Position numbers and translations under genes: made by a program. The notes below the pieces were generated by a model, which was not told the DNA's origin, searched no databases, and saw nothing but the letters and a program-made list of their open reading frames with translations. From assembly GCA_020055645.1 (NCBI GenBank), contig CM034546.1, forward strand, positions 126,997,875-127,061,874: a DNA stretch of 64,000 nucleotides, given 5' to 3'. Shown here in pieces: positions 21,436 through 33,600 of the stretch. Source of the DNA: Tomocerus qinae (taxonomy: Eukaryota > Arthropoda > Collembola > Entomobryomorpha > Tomoceridae). Positions within the stretch are counted from its first letter, which is position 1, and the number at the start of each line of letters is the position of its first letter.

Positions 21436-24400
21436 TTATAAAGTAAAATCTCCACTTGAAGTCAAGGAATATGTAAGAACATCTTCGAGAGTGACAGGTC
21501 CATCTGAAACCCATGATAACAGTCTTTTAGAGAACAAAAGATGTTAGCTATTTTATATAAGGCAACAACTGAACCGATAATTTACATTTTCATAGAAGTA
21601 TATTTTTGGTAGACTTTAAAATGTTTCTATGACCCAATAAATTATTTTATTTGTCATAATTCCTCACCTAGTTGATACCAATTCAAATTCCCAACATCCT
21701 TACGGGCTGAGTTGATTGCATTTTTGAGTGCAAAGAGTACAGAGATACTGGCACTCATTGGAGGTTCGGCGACAGCTATTAAACACATTTCTAGTTAACA
21801 AATTGTATTGAAATAGGAATCAGTGTTTTATAAATTCAGGAGATGAATTGTACCTTTTGATCGCAAAACCCCCAGGGGATTAGAAGAATTGCGCAATATC
21901 GTCACTCTGAAGTCTTCAGGAATGTCTTTCGATTCTGGAGGCTTGTAATTCTAATATTTATATTTAATTGGTGAATTTATAATTTAAACATTAAGTATAA
22001 ACTGTTTGGAAACTTAAACCAACCCAGGATCTGTTTGTAAGGAGTACTCCAGAATGTTCGTCATGAATAATCTTTTCGGTTGTCCATAATCCTAGTCCCA
22101 TTACATATGACCCTTCAATTTGTCCAATGTCTATTAAGGGATTGAGACTTTTGCCAACGTCTTCAAGCATATCAACTCGTACCACCTGCAAAAAATTGCA
22201 ATTATCCCAAAATCAGTTTTAGATAATGAATATTTGATATATTTATCATTAAGAGTTATTTTTAAACTGTTTCAATTCTACAAATGTATTTAAAATAATT
22301 CGAAAATCAGTGCAGATACTCATTTTGGACATTTGCAAATCAATTTTAATTGAAGTGTTTTCAGGTTTTTGACATATTTGTATTTAAAATACTGTTTAAA
22401 ATAAAATCACAAATTATTTCTCGAAAATGGTACAAAATTTGAACCTTATATTCACCGGTGAGTATATCCACCTCCACTTCAGTAATACCTACTGTCCAAG
22501 TTGAATATTCTTTGACATTATCATTGGGAGTGTGCCTTAGAAGATATTATTGTTTAATCAGTAATTATCACTCATTTATTCGCATAATATTATTTTAATT
22601 TAATAGCATTAACAGACGAATGAATAGATAGTATAATAGTACATGTAGGAACTTGACAGATCGATTTTCGCATTATAGGTCTCAGCCACTAACTCTTCCC
22701 ACGACACGTCTCCAAGTTTATCTTTAATGGGTTTCATTCTATCCACGAGGATTTTACAAGCTCGAATTAAAGCCTTTGAGAGAAAAAAATATTTTAAAGT
22801 GAATATTTTATGGACAGTTGACATTTAATTCAAATTTTGCAAACTTAAAACTCACATCACAGCATAACTCGCTAGTATACGACCCTCCGGCATATGCTGA
22901 ATTATTTCCAGTCAAACTTTCTGAAGGATATATTAGTATTTTATCCAGAGGACACTGTAGATACAGAGACACAACTTGAGTCACCTGTATTAATTATATA
23001 TACATCCAATTAGTAATCGTTTTTTAAAATATTTTTTATCATAATAAAAATTGCATTCCAATAAAAAGCAGGGTGAAAGTAATGAAAATTATAATTTCTA
23101 TTACAGAATTTTTGACTTGTTACTTTTATATTTATGCCTTGTCCCATTTCTATTCCTCCATGCGTTACTGCAACGGATCCATCAAAGTGATATATTGCTA
23201 TGTACACAGTAAAAACAGAACCAAGAAAGTCTACAAAAAAGGTTGATGGCGACACTGACAGGCCACGTTTCTTCCAACGATTTTCCTGTAAAAAGCCCAA
23301 ATCCAAAGTGTTAAATTAAAAAACTCTACTTTAAAAAATCAGGAAAAAATGTCTGAAAACAATTTCAAACGGCTAGCAAAAAATTGCACCAATGAATACA
23401 CATAATTTTAAAAAGTATCTTAAAAGTATATTTTATTACGTCATTGAATTTCTTCACAGCTCGTTTTCTCTGCTCGTAGTCACCTGTCCTTTTAATTTCA
23501 GCAAGCATTTTGGGAATAGCATTTTCCTCTTCAAAAGCTGTACCTTTAGTAAAATCTAAATCTCCCTTTTCCCAATAATTTGCAGCTCTCACCTCCAATG
23601 GATCTTTTTTCAACTCGAAAGCAATATGCTCCATGATGTATTCAATCAGACCAACACAATTTAAAGTCGCTGTAAGCACAAAAAAATATTAAGAGTGGTT
23701 AATAGCGGGGTAACTTGAACATACACTTTGTGTGTATTATTGAGGTTTATAGAGCCGCATTTTGGAAATTTTGAAGACTTTTGGTAAATAAGTACGGGCT
23801 ATACTCTAAACCTAAGCAATACACACAAAGTGTATGTTCAAGTTACCCCACTATTAACTACCCTTAATACATAGAAGATTGCTTTCTCGCACAACCAGGG
23901 TAAATGGTATATAAATTAGAAAATGTTAATTAAAAATTACCAGGACATCTGCAAAATGTATTTGCTGGAGTATTTGTTGTTACAAATCCTGCCTTAACTT
24001 CCCATCCATCAGCTTTATAAACATTTTGAAAATATGCAGCTCCAAATGCAGTTTCAGCTTCATTTTCTGAAAATCCAGTATCGCTAAATATGTCTGTCTT
24101 TAGTTCGGCAATTGCGCCATTATCGTCAAACTTTACCTAATCGAACAAAAATTCCAATATTTAATAAATTGTTTAGAAAATATTTTTTCATCGATTTTTA
24201 TTTCGTAAAGCAAACTTGGTATCTGCTTAAGTAAGGTGGCCGTTTCCCAATTGAGCTCATATTAGTTTCCATATCCATGATAACCCGCACTGGCCGATTA
24301 GTCACGTAGGCTGCAACGGCACAAGGTACGGCAGCTAAAGAGGCTCTGACAATTTTCCCTCCGAAGGCTCCCCCCACTCTTTTCACTTTCATTTTAAAGC

Positions 24401-27400
24401 TATGATTATAATAGTTATTAATTAATTATTAGGAATATATAATTAATTAATTTTCGTTTTAATAAAACAAAACGTACTAATTCACGGGTTTATTCAAGGC
24501 ATAGGCAATCATAGCTTGAGTGTGGTCCATCCACTGAGTGCCACTGAATACTTCCATTGAATCCTCTTTCGGATAGCAAATACATTGTTGTGTCTCCATG
24601 TAGAAATGATACTGGGCGCCGTTGTACCATTTTCCTTTAATTGAGTGGGTGGGACTTTTATTCGATTTGTTCAAACTCACGAAAGTTTCGAGTAGATGGT
24701 TGTCCAGAGTTCCCTCCCGCTCTACTTTGTCCAAAGCGTCAGCAGTGTTCACAATCGGTTTTCGAATGTTCTTGTACCTGACTTTGACTTTACTCGCTGC
24801 AAAACGAGCGGTTTCATTTGAATCAGCCAGTATGAGACCAATAGCTTGTCCAGCATATTCCACTTTCCCAGAGGTAACAAAAACCTGGAGAATATTCATT
24901 AAAATCCGAGAATTCAATATTCAATATTATTAAAATTGAAATAAAATGAATCTCTTACCGTTTCGGTACGTACTGGTGGAAATACTCCATATACGTAGTA
25001 GTTATTTTGACCGGGAATGTCACTCTCGTCGATGTACCGAAGAACCCCAGGAATTTTCTAGATTTACATTATAAATAACAGTAATTAGAATATGTGGTCG
25101 TATTGAGTATCATACCCCTGATAAATATTTACCAAAGCTTCCGAAATATCAACTGATTTCAAATCAGCATTTGCCATCGTAGTTAAAACGAATGCTCCGA
25201 ACAACTCATTTGGTAAAATTGGCATATCGTTTATGTACTCGGCTTCACCTTTAAAATAATAAAGGACAGGATTGGTAGAAAATTATAATCCTATCCTAAT
25301 TCAAGCAAAATAATATTTATTTCCTACCTGAAATTTCGAATGTGGCTTCACGTTTTGGGATAGCCTTATATAAAGCCACTTTATCTGTACCCTCGTCAAA
25401 AGTTTGCTTGCCACTTGAAGGTTTATGAATTATTTCTTCAGCCCCAGACTTCACACGAGAACTCACAGACCTTCCCATAATTTTCAGTATAGTCTACAAA
25501 ACGTTGGTTGCCATTTTAAGACCAATTACATATTATGGTTTATTTATTGAATTGAATCAAAATGTTCGCATGTTTTCATTATTATAAATGTTAGAATACA
25601 AATTCAAATGACTTACTTTATACAACAAAGATTTTGCTAATGATTTTCTATAAAATGGTGACGGTTCATTGGGATCTTGGTTTGGAATAACTTCGTCGTC
25701 CAAAATTTGCATCGCCCGAGTTAGAGTTTCTTGGTCTTGTAAATATTTCCCGATCAAGAATTTTTCCGTGTTATTTGCATGTACCTATCATTATGATTCA
25801 GATTTCAATTCTATATGCAGTGCACGTAGGATAGAGAAATTAAAAATTTACAAATTGCGGAGAAATTCCTCCGTAGACAATGCGTGACTTTTTCAGCACT
25901 AGATACTTGGTTTTCGGATCAATCCTGAACAAAATCCCTGCGTTGACATAAGCATGGGAGTTTTGATAGCGACGTGTTATCTGGACATAAGTAACAAGTG
26001 AAATATTATTAAAAAATTGAATAAATTTTTGTCTCGCTTAATTAGATCAGTTTAATAACATAATTAAATCAACTAGCCTTGAAACTGTTGAACCGATACG
26101 TTTTTTCGTTTAGCCTTGGCAAATGAAGAGAAATAATAATTTTCCCCTTCATATCGACATTGAACAGAAGATCATATAGAGAGTAAACACTGAAATGCTT
26201 CGGCGATGACGCTGCAAAATCCAATCGATATTTTTCACTCAAAAATAATTAAATATTCAACAGTTAAAACTTATACCAATTGTAATTTTTGCTCCAACAG
26301 ATTCCATTAAAACAAAGACGTCGGACTGGAATTCGTTATGCGTGTACTTCAACATGAGATTTCCACCTAGAGTCCCCATCTAAAGTAAAAGTTAATTAAA
26401 TGACCGTTTTATCTTACCGTCAATAAAAGACACGGTTGGATTTAGGCAGCGGGATCTCGTTGCCCCAAGTCTTGCCACTTAACCTATTACCTTAATATAT
26501 TTCCCCGTTGCCCCAAGTGATTCTAATGTGCCTACCTACTACCTATTGAATTCGTTGCCCCCGATATAGTGCACAGCAATGTAATGCTTTTAATTATGTT
26601 TGGGGCAACGGGGACAACGAATGCAATATATTGGGGCAGCGAATGCAATATGTTGGGGCAACGGGGGCAACGTATTCAATAGATTAGGTAGGTACATTTG
26701 ACATTAGAATCATTTGGGACTACGGGGGAAATATATTAAAGTCATGTTAAATGGCAAGACTTGGGGCTACGAGATCATGTTGCCTAAGTCCAACCAAAGA
26801 CACTTTTTCAATTAAGTATTTTCCGTAGAATAAATTTATAGAGGAAGGAAATGCTCGGATGCTCGAGTTGGTTAGAACTTGGGAGACAAATAATTACATT
26901 TCTAACGGGGACATTTGCAACTCTTTGTAAATGTTTGCTGATTTGTCCAGCATAGCGATAGTCTTCATTCTTCTCCGATATAGACTGAAGGACTTCTATT
27001 GTTGTCTTTAAAGTGACACAACTGCCAAGCGTTAATGCTGATTGTCCATACGTCGTGTATTTAGTGAGTTCAGGAATGCAGCTGATATCCAAATAATATT
27101 TAACCGGGCTACTACGAAATGCTCCTAGATAAATTCATCCATTTTCATTAGTTACACATAAAATAGTCAAAAATGGACCATTTTTAGAAAACGTTGCTAA
27201 TTACCGTGGCCAGTGTTACCGGCTACAATTCTATATGATTCATTGTTAGCTTCGAAGGAATTTATTTCCCCAAAAGCAGAATTAAGATCACAGACTTTAA
27301 TCCATCGCTGACCCCCTGGAATTTCCAACCTAAGGTTTTCCTGTACGTGTACATTATTTGTTTTATTTCCAGAACAAGTGCCACTTCTTATTGGACAACT

Positions 27401-29156
27401 GACGCAATCCTATAAAAAGTACAGCGATTTCCTCCTTTAAAAATGTATAAATAAACACTTCGAGATAACCAAAGCAGCGTTACTGTTACTCAAATATATA
27501 ACTAATTATTAATTGGTTAATAATTTTATTGTTCTTTCCTTATTGTCGATACATCATAATAATGTAAATATACCTCAATGTCAGAACACCATTTCTTAAG
27601 ATGGCTAGGCGCGTCAACTGCCAATGACTTGAAAGCATCGAGAATGGGGCGATATCCTGTACAGCGACAGATATTCCCATCTAAAGCGTTTTCAACATCC
27701 TCAACCCTTACCTCGGACTTTGATTCCAACAAACTGGAAATTTGTAAGGAAACTCTATTAATAGGTATTCTTGTTATTGTAAATTGTAATATTGAGTATA
27801 ATGCACAAACCAACAGCCATTAAAGTAATTTCTATGAAATGCAACTTTTTACCTGTACATACTCATGACCATTCCTGTGGAACAAAACCCACATTGACTT
27901 GCACCGAATTGCACCATTCTGTCATGAATTGGGTGGTAGCCCACATGTTTATTCCCTAGGGATTCTACAGTTAAGATATCCCAGCCATCGCAACTGAAAA
28001 CTGGGGCTAAGCACTAAATAAAGAAATGAGAAATTATATAAATTGTGTCTTAAACTTTATCCGTAGATGTGCGATAATGCTAGTCCATGTTATTATTCAC
28101 ATGCATGTCCGATTTAAATGCATAATTATTTGTAGGTACATTTGAGAATTTATCGTGAAATGTAAACTGAAATATTAACCAAAAGATTTTACTGTGAAAT
28201 TAAGTTTCTTGGGTTAATTCAGGATGCTAAATATAATGCACCGACCTGGTTCAAACAAAGCATGATAAAACCCAGAATTTTTGGTTTTTTGTGGATCAAA
28301 AAGCATAAACCAAAACGCCGGGTATTTGGGTTACGTGTTTGTGGGTATCAAACAGTATGCACCCAAAAACCAATAAAAACCGGGTTTTTGGGTTGGGTTT
28401 TTGGATATCAAACAGTATACCCAAAAACCAAAAAAGCCGGGTTTTTGGGTATCAAATAGTATAAACCCCACAACCAAAAAAGCCGGGTTTTTTGGGTCAC
28501 AAATAGTAAAAACCCTGGGTTTTTCATGCCCTGGGTTCAAAACCCAAATAAAATAACTTATTATTGAAATTGCTTTTGGTAATTACCGAGTTTACTGCTC
28601 TGGGAATAGATTTTTCCATCGAAGAGTTTTTAATTATAGCAGTAACTATACAAGACCCACATCCTCCTTCCCGGCACATAAATTTTGTACCCTTTAGTCC
28701 AGCTTTGTCACGAATGAAGTCCACCAGGTATGACTCGGGAGTTAAATTATCATTTTCGGAAACTATACAAAAAAATATTGTTAGGCCACTAAGTTTATTT
28801 TATGGGGGACTTGCATACTGCATTAACTCATGTAAAATTAACAAGTAAAGAGATAACTTACCTTGATATTTTTCTCCGTTTATGGAAAACTGAACAATCC
28901 TGAAATACCAAACATTAAAAGCATCAAAACAATATCCATATGAATATTCAAATAGATTAAAACGCTATTTCAATTTTAACAGAATTTGACTTTTAGTTGA
29001 AACCTTAAAGCAGAAAGTTAAGTTTGAACACCTCTTTCCCATTTAACAAAAATATGGGTACATTTATGTTATAAAAATATTTGCGTATAACTTATTACTG
29101 TGGCCAGTTCAGTTGCGCCAATAAAAAATTAAGAAGTGATATTACCCTTTCTCCAT
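21436..29156 (-). CDS. Aldehyde oxidase (molybdo-flavoenzyme, xanthine dehydrogenase family)
   Basis: Twenty-six exons chain in frame to 1285 codons, the normal family length. They lie at 29156-29146, 28899-28862, 28762-28587, 28013-27853, 27733-27574, 27409-27205, 27124-26898, 26379-26277, 26211-26078, 25980-25852, 25784-25617, 25493-25328, 25248-25133, 25057-24959, 24884-24478, 24399-24216, 24136-23941, 23669-23440, 23285-23124, 22984-22856, 22773-22643, 22535-22445, 22185-22024, 21950-21854, 21775-21668 and 21503-21436. Domains in order are plant-type 2Fe-2S (CREGGCGSC, 46-54), second 2Fe-2S (QCGFC 115-119; ICRC 150-153), FAD (MGTLGGNL, 327) and molybdopterin (VGGAFGGK 775-782; [14 protein letters not shown] with catalytic Glu1231). 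[20 protein letters not shown] corresponds to the NTWCRAPGTTEG-IMEHIA signature of insect aldehyde oxidases rather than the xanthine dehydrogenase FRGFGGPQ. It oxidises aldehydes to acids in cytosol, often in odorant or xenobiotic clearance. Exon 1 is only 11 bases. Intron 9 is GC-AG. Introns 3, 7 and 17 contain MITEs. Confidence 0.92.
23693..23863. mobile_element. TTAA-flanked MITE, 171 bp, in aldehyde oxidase intron 17
   Basis: Arms of about 50 bp are inverted copies: GTTAATAGCGGGGTAACTTG on the left mirrors CAAGTTACCCCACTATTAAC on the right, and both extend through ACATACACTTTGTGTGTATT. TTAA lies directly outside each arm (23689-23692 and 23864-23867). TTAA duplications are typical of piggyBac and Kolobok superfamilies; which one applies is not decidable here. 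Confidence 0.85.
26434..26795. mobile_element. Long-hairpin MITE, 362 bp, in aldehyde oxidase intron 7
   Basis: Two arms of roughly 140 bp are inverted copies. GGTTGGATTTAGGCAGCGGG on the left mirrors the right arm, which ends in GCCTAAGTCCAACC. TTGCCCCAAGTCTTGCCA and TGATTCTAATGT recur in both arms. The perfect 8-bp repeat AAAGACAC flanks it (26426-26433 and 26796-26803). The centre has repeats of a GGGGCAACGG motif. The ends do not start with CA, so the superfamily is unclear. The transcript would fold into a long hairpin. Confidence 0.88.
28256..28533. mobile_element. hAT-type MITE, 278 bp, in aldehyde oxidase intron 3
   Basis: The ends CAAAGCATGATAAAACCCAG and CTGGGTTTTTCATGCCCTG are inverted repeats, with the perfect 8-bp target duplication GGTTCAAA at 28248-28255 and 28534-28541. 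The body consists of several units of an AAACCGGGTTTTTGGGT pattern interleaved with ATCAAACAGTATA. These units generate spurious open frames on both strands. Confidence 0.88.
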
Positions 29157-29457
29157 TTTACAGCTGACATTGACAACCAAAAATATTGATTACAATGAAA
29201 TTAAGTACAATTATCAACTTTGGAGATGAATTACATTGAATTGGAAATCGAAACCCAAAGAATATGATTAGAGTGCATTCCAAAAGCAGTTAAAGTCTAT
29301 GCTGATGACTGATGGGCTAATTCAGCTCCATTTGAAACTTTATATCAGCCGAGCTCAGCTTTATCGTGGTATTTTACTTGTACTATGCTTATATTATATT
29401 TATTTATTACTGTTCATTGTCGCATTGTACTGTAATGAAAAATACACGACATAAAAG
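29157..29457. promoter_or_regulatory. Presumed aldehyde oxidase upstream region, duplicated at 35473-35780
   Basis: Sequence just upstream of the tiny first coding exon. The same order of blocks occurs near 35473-35780 (TTTACAGCTGACA, GAAATCGAAACCC, TCATTTGAAACTTTATATCA with GCCG following), so the promoter-proximal region and first exon were copied with the neighbouring zinc-finger gene. Confidence 0.55.
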
Positions 29458-30258
29458 TCATTTGTTAAAACGGCGATATTCCTTAACCTCAAGAGGTGCA
29501 TTGAACTTTAAATGACTTGTCAAAATACTAACGACACAAATACCAATCATATTCTTGAATTCGTTAAAGCAAAAAGTCTCGAAATATTGTAAGAATGTCA
29601 TAATCGGGCAATCGATACAAACATTAATAGCAAAAGCATTTTGTAATTTCATCGATTGCATTTAGGAAGTGCACTCCTATTTAAAAATAAATAGCTCATT
29701 CAACAGAAATAGTATTTCCTTATTACTAGTATATTGATGGCAATTTTTCAACAACGCTAACTTGGAGTGAGTCTGAACTTTTTCCATGTATGTGGCCCTA
29801 TTAGTAAATGGTCGTGGCATATTATTGAAGTTGTGCATAAAAGTTATGAAAAGGGAAAATGCGAAATATTACTAAAAATAATAGTTTTGTCTCTTCCCTA
29901 TTCTTATTTACTACTTATTATTTACACAAATTATGATGCAAACCGGGAAATGTAATCTTCATAGTGATACTCAGAAAGGTTAACAGCGTTACGCAAAATT
30001 ATATATTTAAATGGCTATAAAATTGTAACATTGCGTCAAGAATAAGGAACCTCGAAGCATTTAAATTTGTTGTTTTCACGAAATCATAAATCCAGTAAAA
30101 TCCAGAACTGGCAATGAACAAGTTAACGACAAAGAATAATATATTGCTAATATATACCAAAACAAAGACATTAAGAATTTGTCCAATCAATATTCCGTAC
30201 TTAAAAATTTCTAATAAGTTATCTTTTGTAGGTTTAAGTCTATGGGATGATTTTTGCT
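29458..30258 (-). pseudogene. Relic of a membrane-protein gene (unassigned)
   Basis: Two minus-strand segments look like exons. One runs from an acceptor-like TTTTTATAG at about 30258 to a stop at 29999 and includes two hydrophobic spans, ILIGQILNVFVLVYISNILF and FFVVNLFIASSGFYWIYDF. The second (29661-29458) reads protein-like and ends LEVKEYRRFNK. Both are repeated in damaged form at 35810-36110, where the frames are broken. The hydrophobic pattern recalls arthropod chemoreceptors, but no signature motif is visible and no start exon is found, so function is left open. It may be a dead gene carried in the duplicated block. Confidence 0.35.
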
Positions 30259-30605
30259 ATAAAAACCCGAAGGAAAAAATATACATGTCTGATCAGAATT
30301 ATCTATGTATTCTAAGCCTTTAGGCAAAGGAGAGTATCCAATTCCATTTTTTCCGCAGATTGTATCTTCTCGGAATATTTATTTAGCAGAATAATATTCA
30401 AAAATTGCAAAATTTTCCTATACATAACTATACGCCTACCAAACTACTGAATAATTATTTTGATTTACAAGAAGAGCATATCTAGAAAAATCTTTAGCCA
30501 TCAGGTAGAAAAAAGTAAATAATAACATTTTATTCTCGAAGAGCACTTGTCAAATTACAAACAGAATATCAAAGAAGTAAAATGAAAAAAGGTTTGAGAA
30601 ATTGA

Positions 30606-33600
30606 TCATTGTTTTCTCTTAGATGGATAGAGGAATCGTCGTTGAAAGGATTGTTTGGTGGACGACTCAGGTGTTGGTGATTGTTCTTTTGATTGAGGCG
30701 GTGAGTCGCTTTCCAAATAATGCTTCCTCATTGCCTGTTCGACAGTTCCCGACGGTCCAGTTGTAGATTTCGATTTGAAAATGTAAGTTTTATTGGGATT
30801 CTTCAATTTTCGAGGCCGTCCTTTAAAATCCGGATCCGTGCGATGTAAATTTTCATGGCGTTTTAGCATATTAGGACCAGATAGAAGTTGACCGCAGAAT
30901 TTGCATGCTAGGGAGAAAAATCACATAGATTTAAGCATGAATTAAATCAAAGCATGTGAATTAAGATATTTAAATAATAACATACGATATCTAGTGATCC
31001 GGGCGTGGACACGTAGTTTGTGTTCATTTAAACTTATACTATGTTTTAAGATCTTCCCGCACTCATCGCACTTATACTCTATCCCTTTGTCCGCGTCTTC
31101 ATGCATCCTTATATGAGTTTTTAATGTGTATTCATTTTTCAAAATATTTCCGCATATATTACATTTCAACCGTTTGTTCTCACCATGCACATGGCGCTTA
31201 TGTAAAGTAATTCGGTATTTATCATGGAATTTTTTGGGACACAAATCACATTGGAAGAACTTCTTATCAATACCACAAGCGTATTCCTCGTGACGGTCAA
31301 GCCAACTTTGGAAGTAGAATGGTCTTCCACAGAATTTGCAGAACAGCGGCTCTTTCAACCGGTGAATTAGTCGATGTTGTCTTAGTTCTCGGTTAGTTCT
31401 CAGTCTAGCCTCGCACATTTCGCATTCATAAATTACTCCTGAGCGAAAATGTGCGTTTAGATGGGCGTCCATGATCTTTTCACCTTTTGCAATAACAGGC
31501 ACACGACAAACCTCACATTTCGTTTCTTTCCTAGTTTTGATCTTTTCTTTATGCACTTCCGCCAAATGATTACCCAGGGATTTTTTTGAAAGCAATTTTT
31601 TCGCACAAATTTTACACTTCCAACGTTTTTCTTTCTTATGCGAATGAGAATATTTCAATTCTATGTAACTCTTGCAAACCTTTCCACAAGTTGTACAAGT
31701 TGTTGGATTTGGATTAGCAATATCAGGAATCTTCTCCGTGTGATTTAAAGAATGGGCAAGCCACCCATCTTTACTTATAAAAGTCTCACAGCAATGGACA
31801 CAGGTGAAGTTTTCTACAGTTTCATGTACACTGTCTACATCGGATGTTTTCTCAGGCACTTTGGATATAAATAAAAAATTCAAAGATTAAACACAAATAA
31901 AATAACATCTATTTTTTTTAAATTTTGTATTATAAAATTTTGTAAATATTTTACAATTTCTAAATAGAATAATCATAAATTTTATTTGAATCTAAATTTA
32001 TTTTTGCAAAGTAGTGTGAAAACCCAAGAGATATGTGTAAGGTACGGAACACTTTATTTCGGAGGGTAATGAGACCTCATAAATATATTGTTGGACCTCA
32101 TATGAGCTTGAAATAAGGACATACATTTTTCTCGAAAACCCGTCGTATGAAAGTTACGGCGGATTTTCCGAAAATGCCACCTTCCTAACTTAAAAATAAT
32201 ATAAATAATTTAAATAATTTTAAAAATAAAGAAATATAATAAATAAATAAATAGTCTCCGTTTGTAAACAGATCAAAAAAATTCCACTCAAATCGGTCCA
32301 CAACTCTCGGAATAAATTAACTAAGAAGTAAAAAGGTGGCATTTTCGAAAAACCGCAGTAACTTTCAAACGGCAGGTTTTCGAGAAAAATGGAAGTCTTT
32401 ACTTAATGATCATAATAATATGAGGTCCACCAATCGATTACTGAAGTCTCATTACCCTCCGAAAAGTGTTCCGTACCTTACATATCTCTTGCATTTAATA
32501 TCCCATTATTTCATGTGCGGGTTTCATTTCGTTTTACAATCTCCAAAAATGAGAAGGATGGAATATCGTCAAAAAAATACTTTAATTTTTAGATGACAAT
32601 ATGAAAAACATCTTTTTGTCGCTTTATTTTTTTCAATTACATTATTAGTTAAAAAGCCTTTGCAACTTGAAAAACTTCATAATTTATGTGAATTACCAAA
32701 TTTTTAAATTTTCCGCCACATGAAATAATGGGATTCTTAACTCACTATTGTAAACCATTGTTGTATTTTTTAAGTAAATAGAAATTTTAAAACTCATTAT
32801 TAATTACAATTCAGCACAGATGTTAGGAAAATATTTCGATCTTGTTTAGAAAAAACATATCCATTGTATAGGATTCCCCAAAACATCTTCCTGGACGCAA
32901 TAATTATATCACATTTTAAAACTGCTTACATGTCAATGTGCAGGGAGTGACAGTGACCTTGAATTCATTAGATGAAGGCGTTTCACACCCTGTATTTTCA
33001 TCTGGTGTAATAAACTCGCAATTCCACTTCATCTCTACAGGTTCTTCATTAGATTGAAAAGGGGTCTCTCCAAAATCAAATAAATTTTCACTCTCTTCAG
33101 GTTCACTCTGTTTAGTGGAGTTATTTTCTTTGAATAGCTTGACTTGCTTTACTACAGATCCGGGTTTTGACAAACGTTCGAAATTTTTATGAGCTGTATA
33201 ATTGAGATAGAGATAAGATGCACACTGACGACAAAATGCAACTCTTCTCCCATTTTCATCTTCGATCAAGTGAACATTAAACATGGATTCTTTTGTCTTT
33301 TGTACTTCTGAGCAAAATTCATTCCAGGAAATCCCGTAGATGTAAGCAATGGCGTCATTAACATATAAGTCCAAGCCGTAATCATCTTTAATGCCAGAAT
33401 ATTTTGTCACGCATTTTTGTGGAGTAGTAGAGTCTTCATCTTTTAGACTGCAGCAACAGTTCCCACAAACCGATGGAGGATTGAACTTCTTTTTAGGCGG
33501 CTCTGGCTATATAATTAAAATAAATAGCATAAAATGGAGAATAAAGTCGTCTAAAATTATTCGGTAGATATTCTCAATTATCGTTTAAACATCCTTCTGT

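Noticed and set aside
28262..28540. Open frames of 65-69 codons on both strands
   Set aside because: They are translations of the internally repetitive MITE in aldehyde oxidase intron 3.
21436..29156. Xanthine dehydrogenase as the identity
   Set aside because: The segment around residue 891 follows the insect aldehyde oxidase pattern (NTxCRxP...IMEHIA) rather than FRGFGGPQ.
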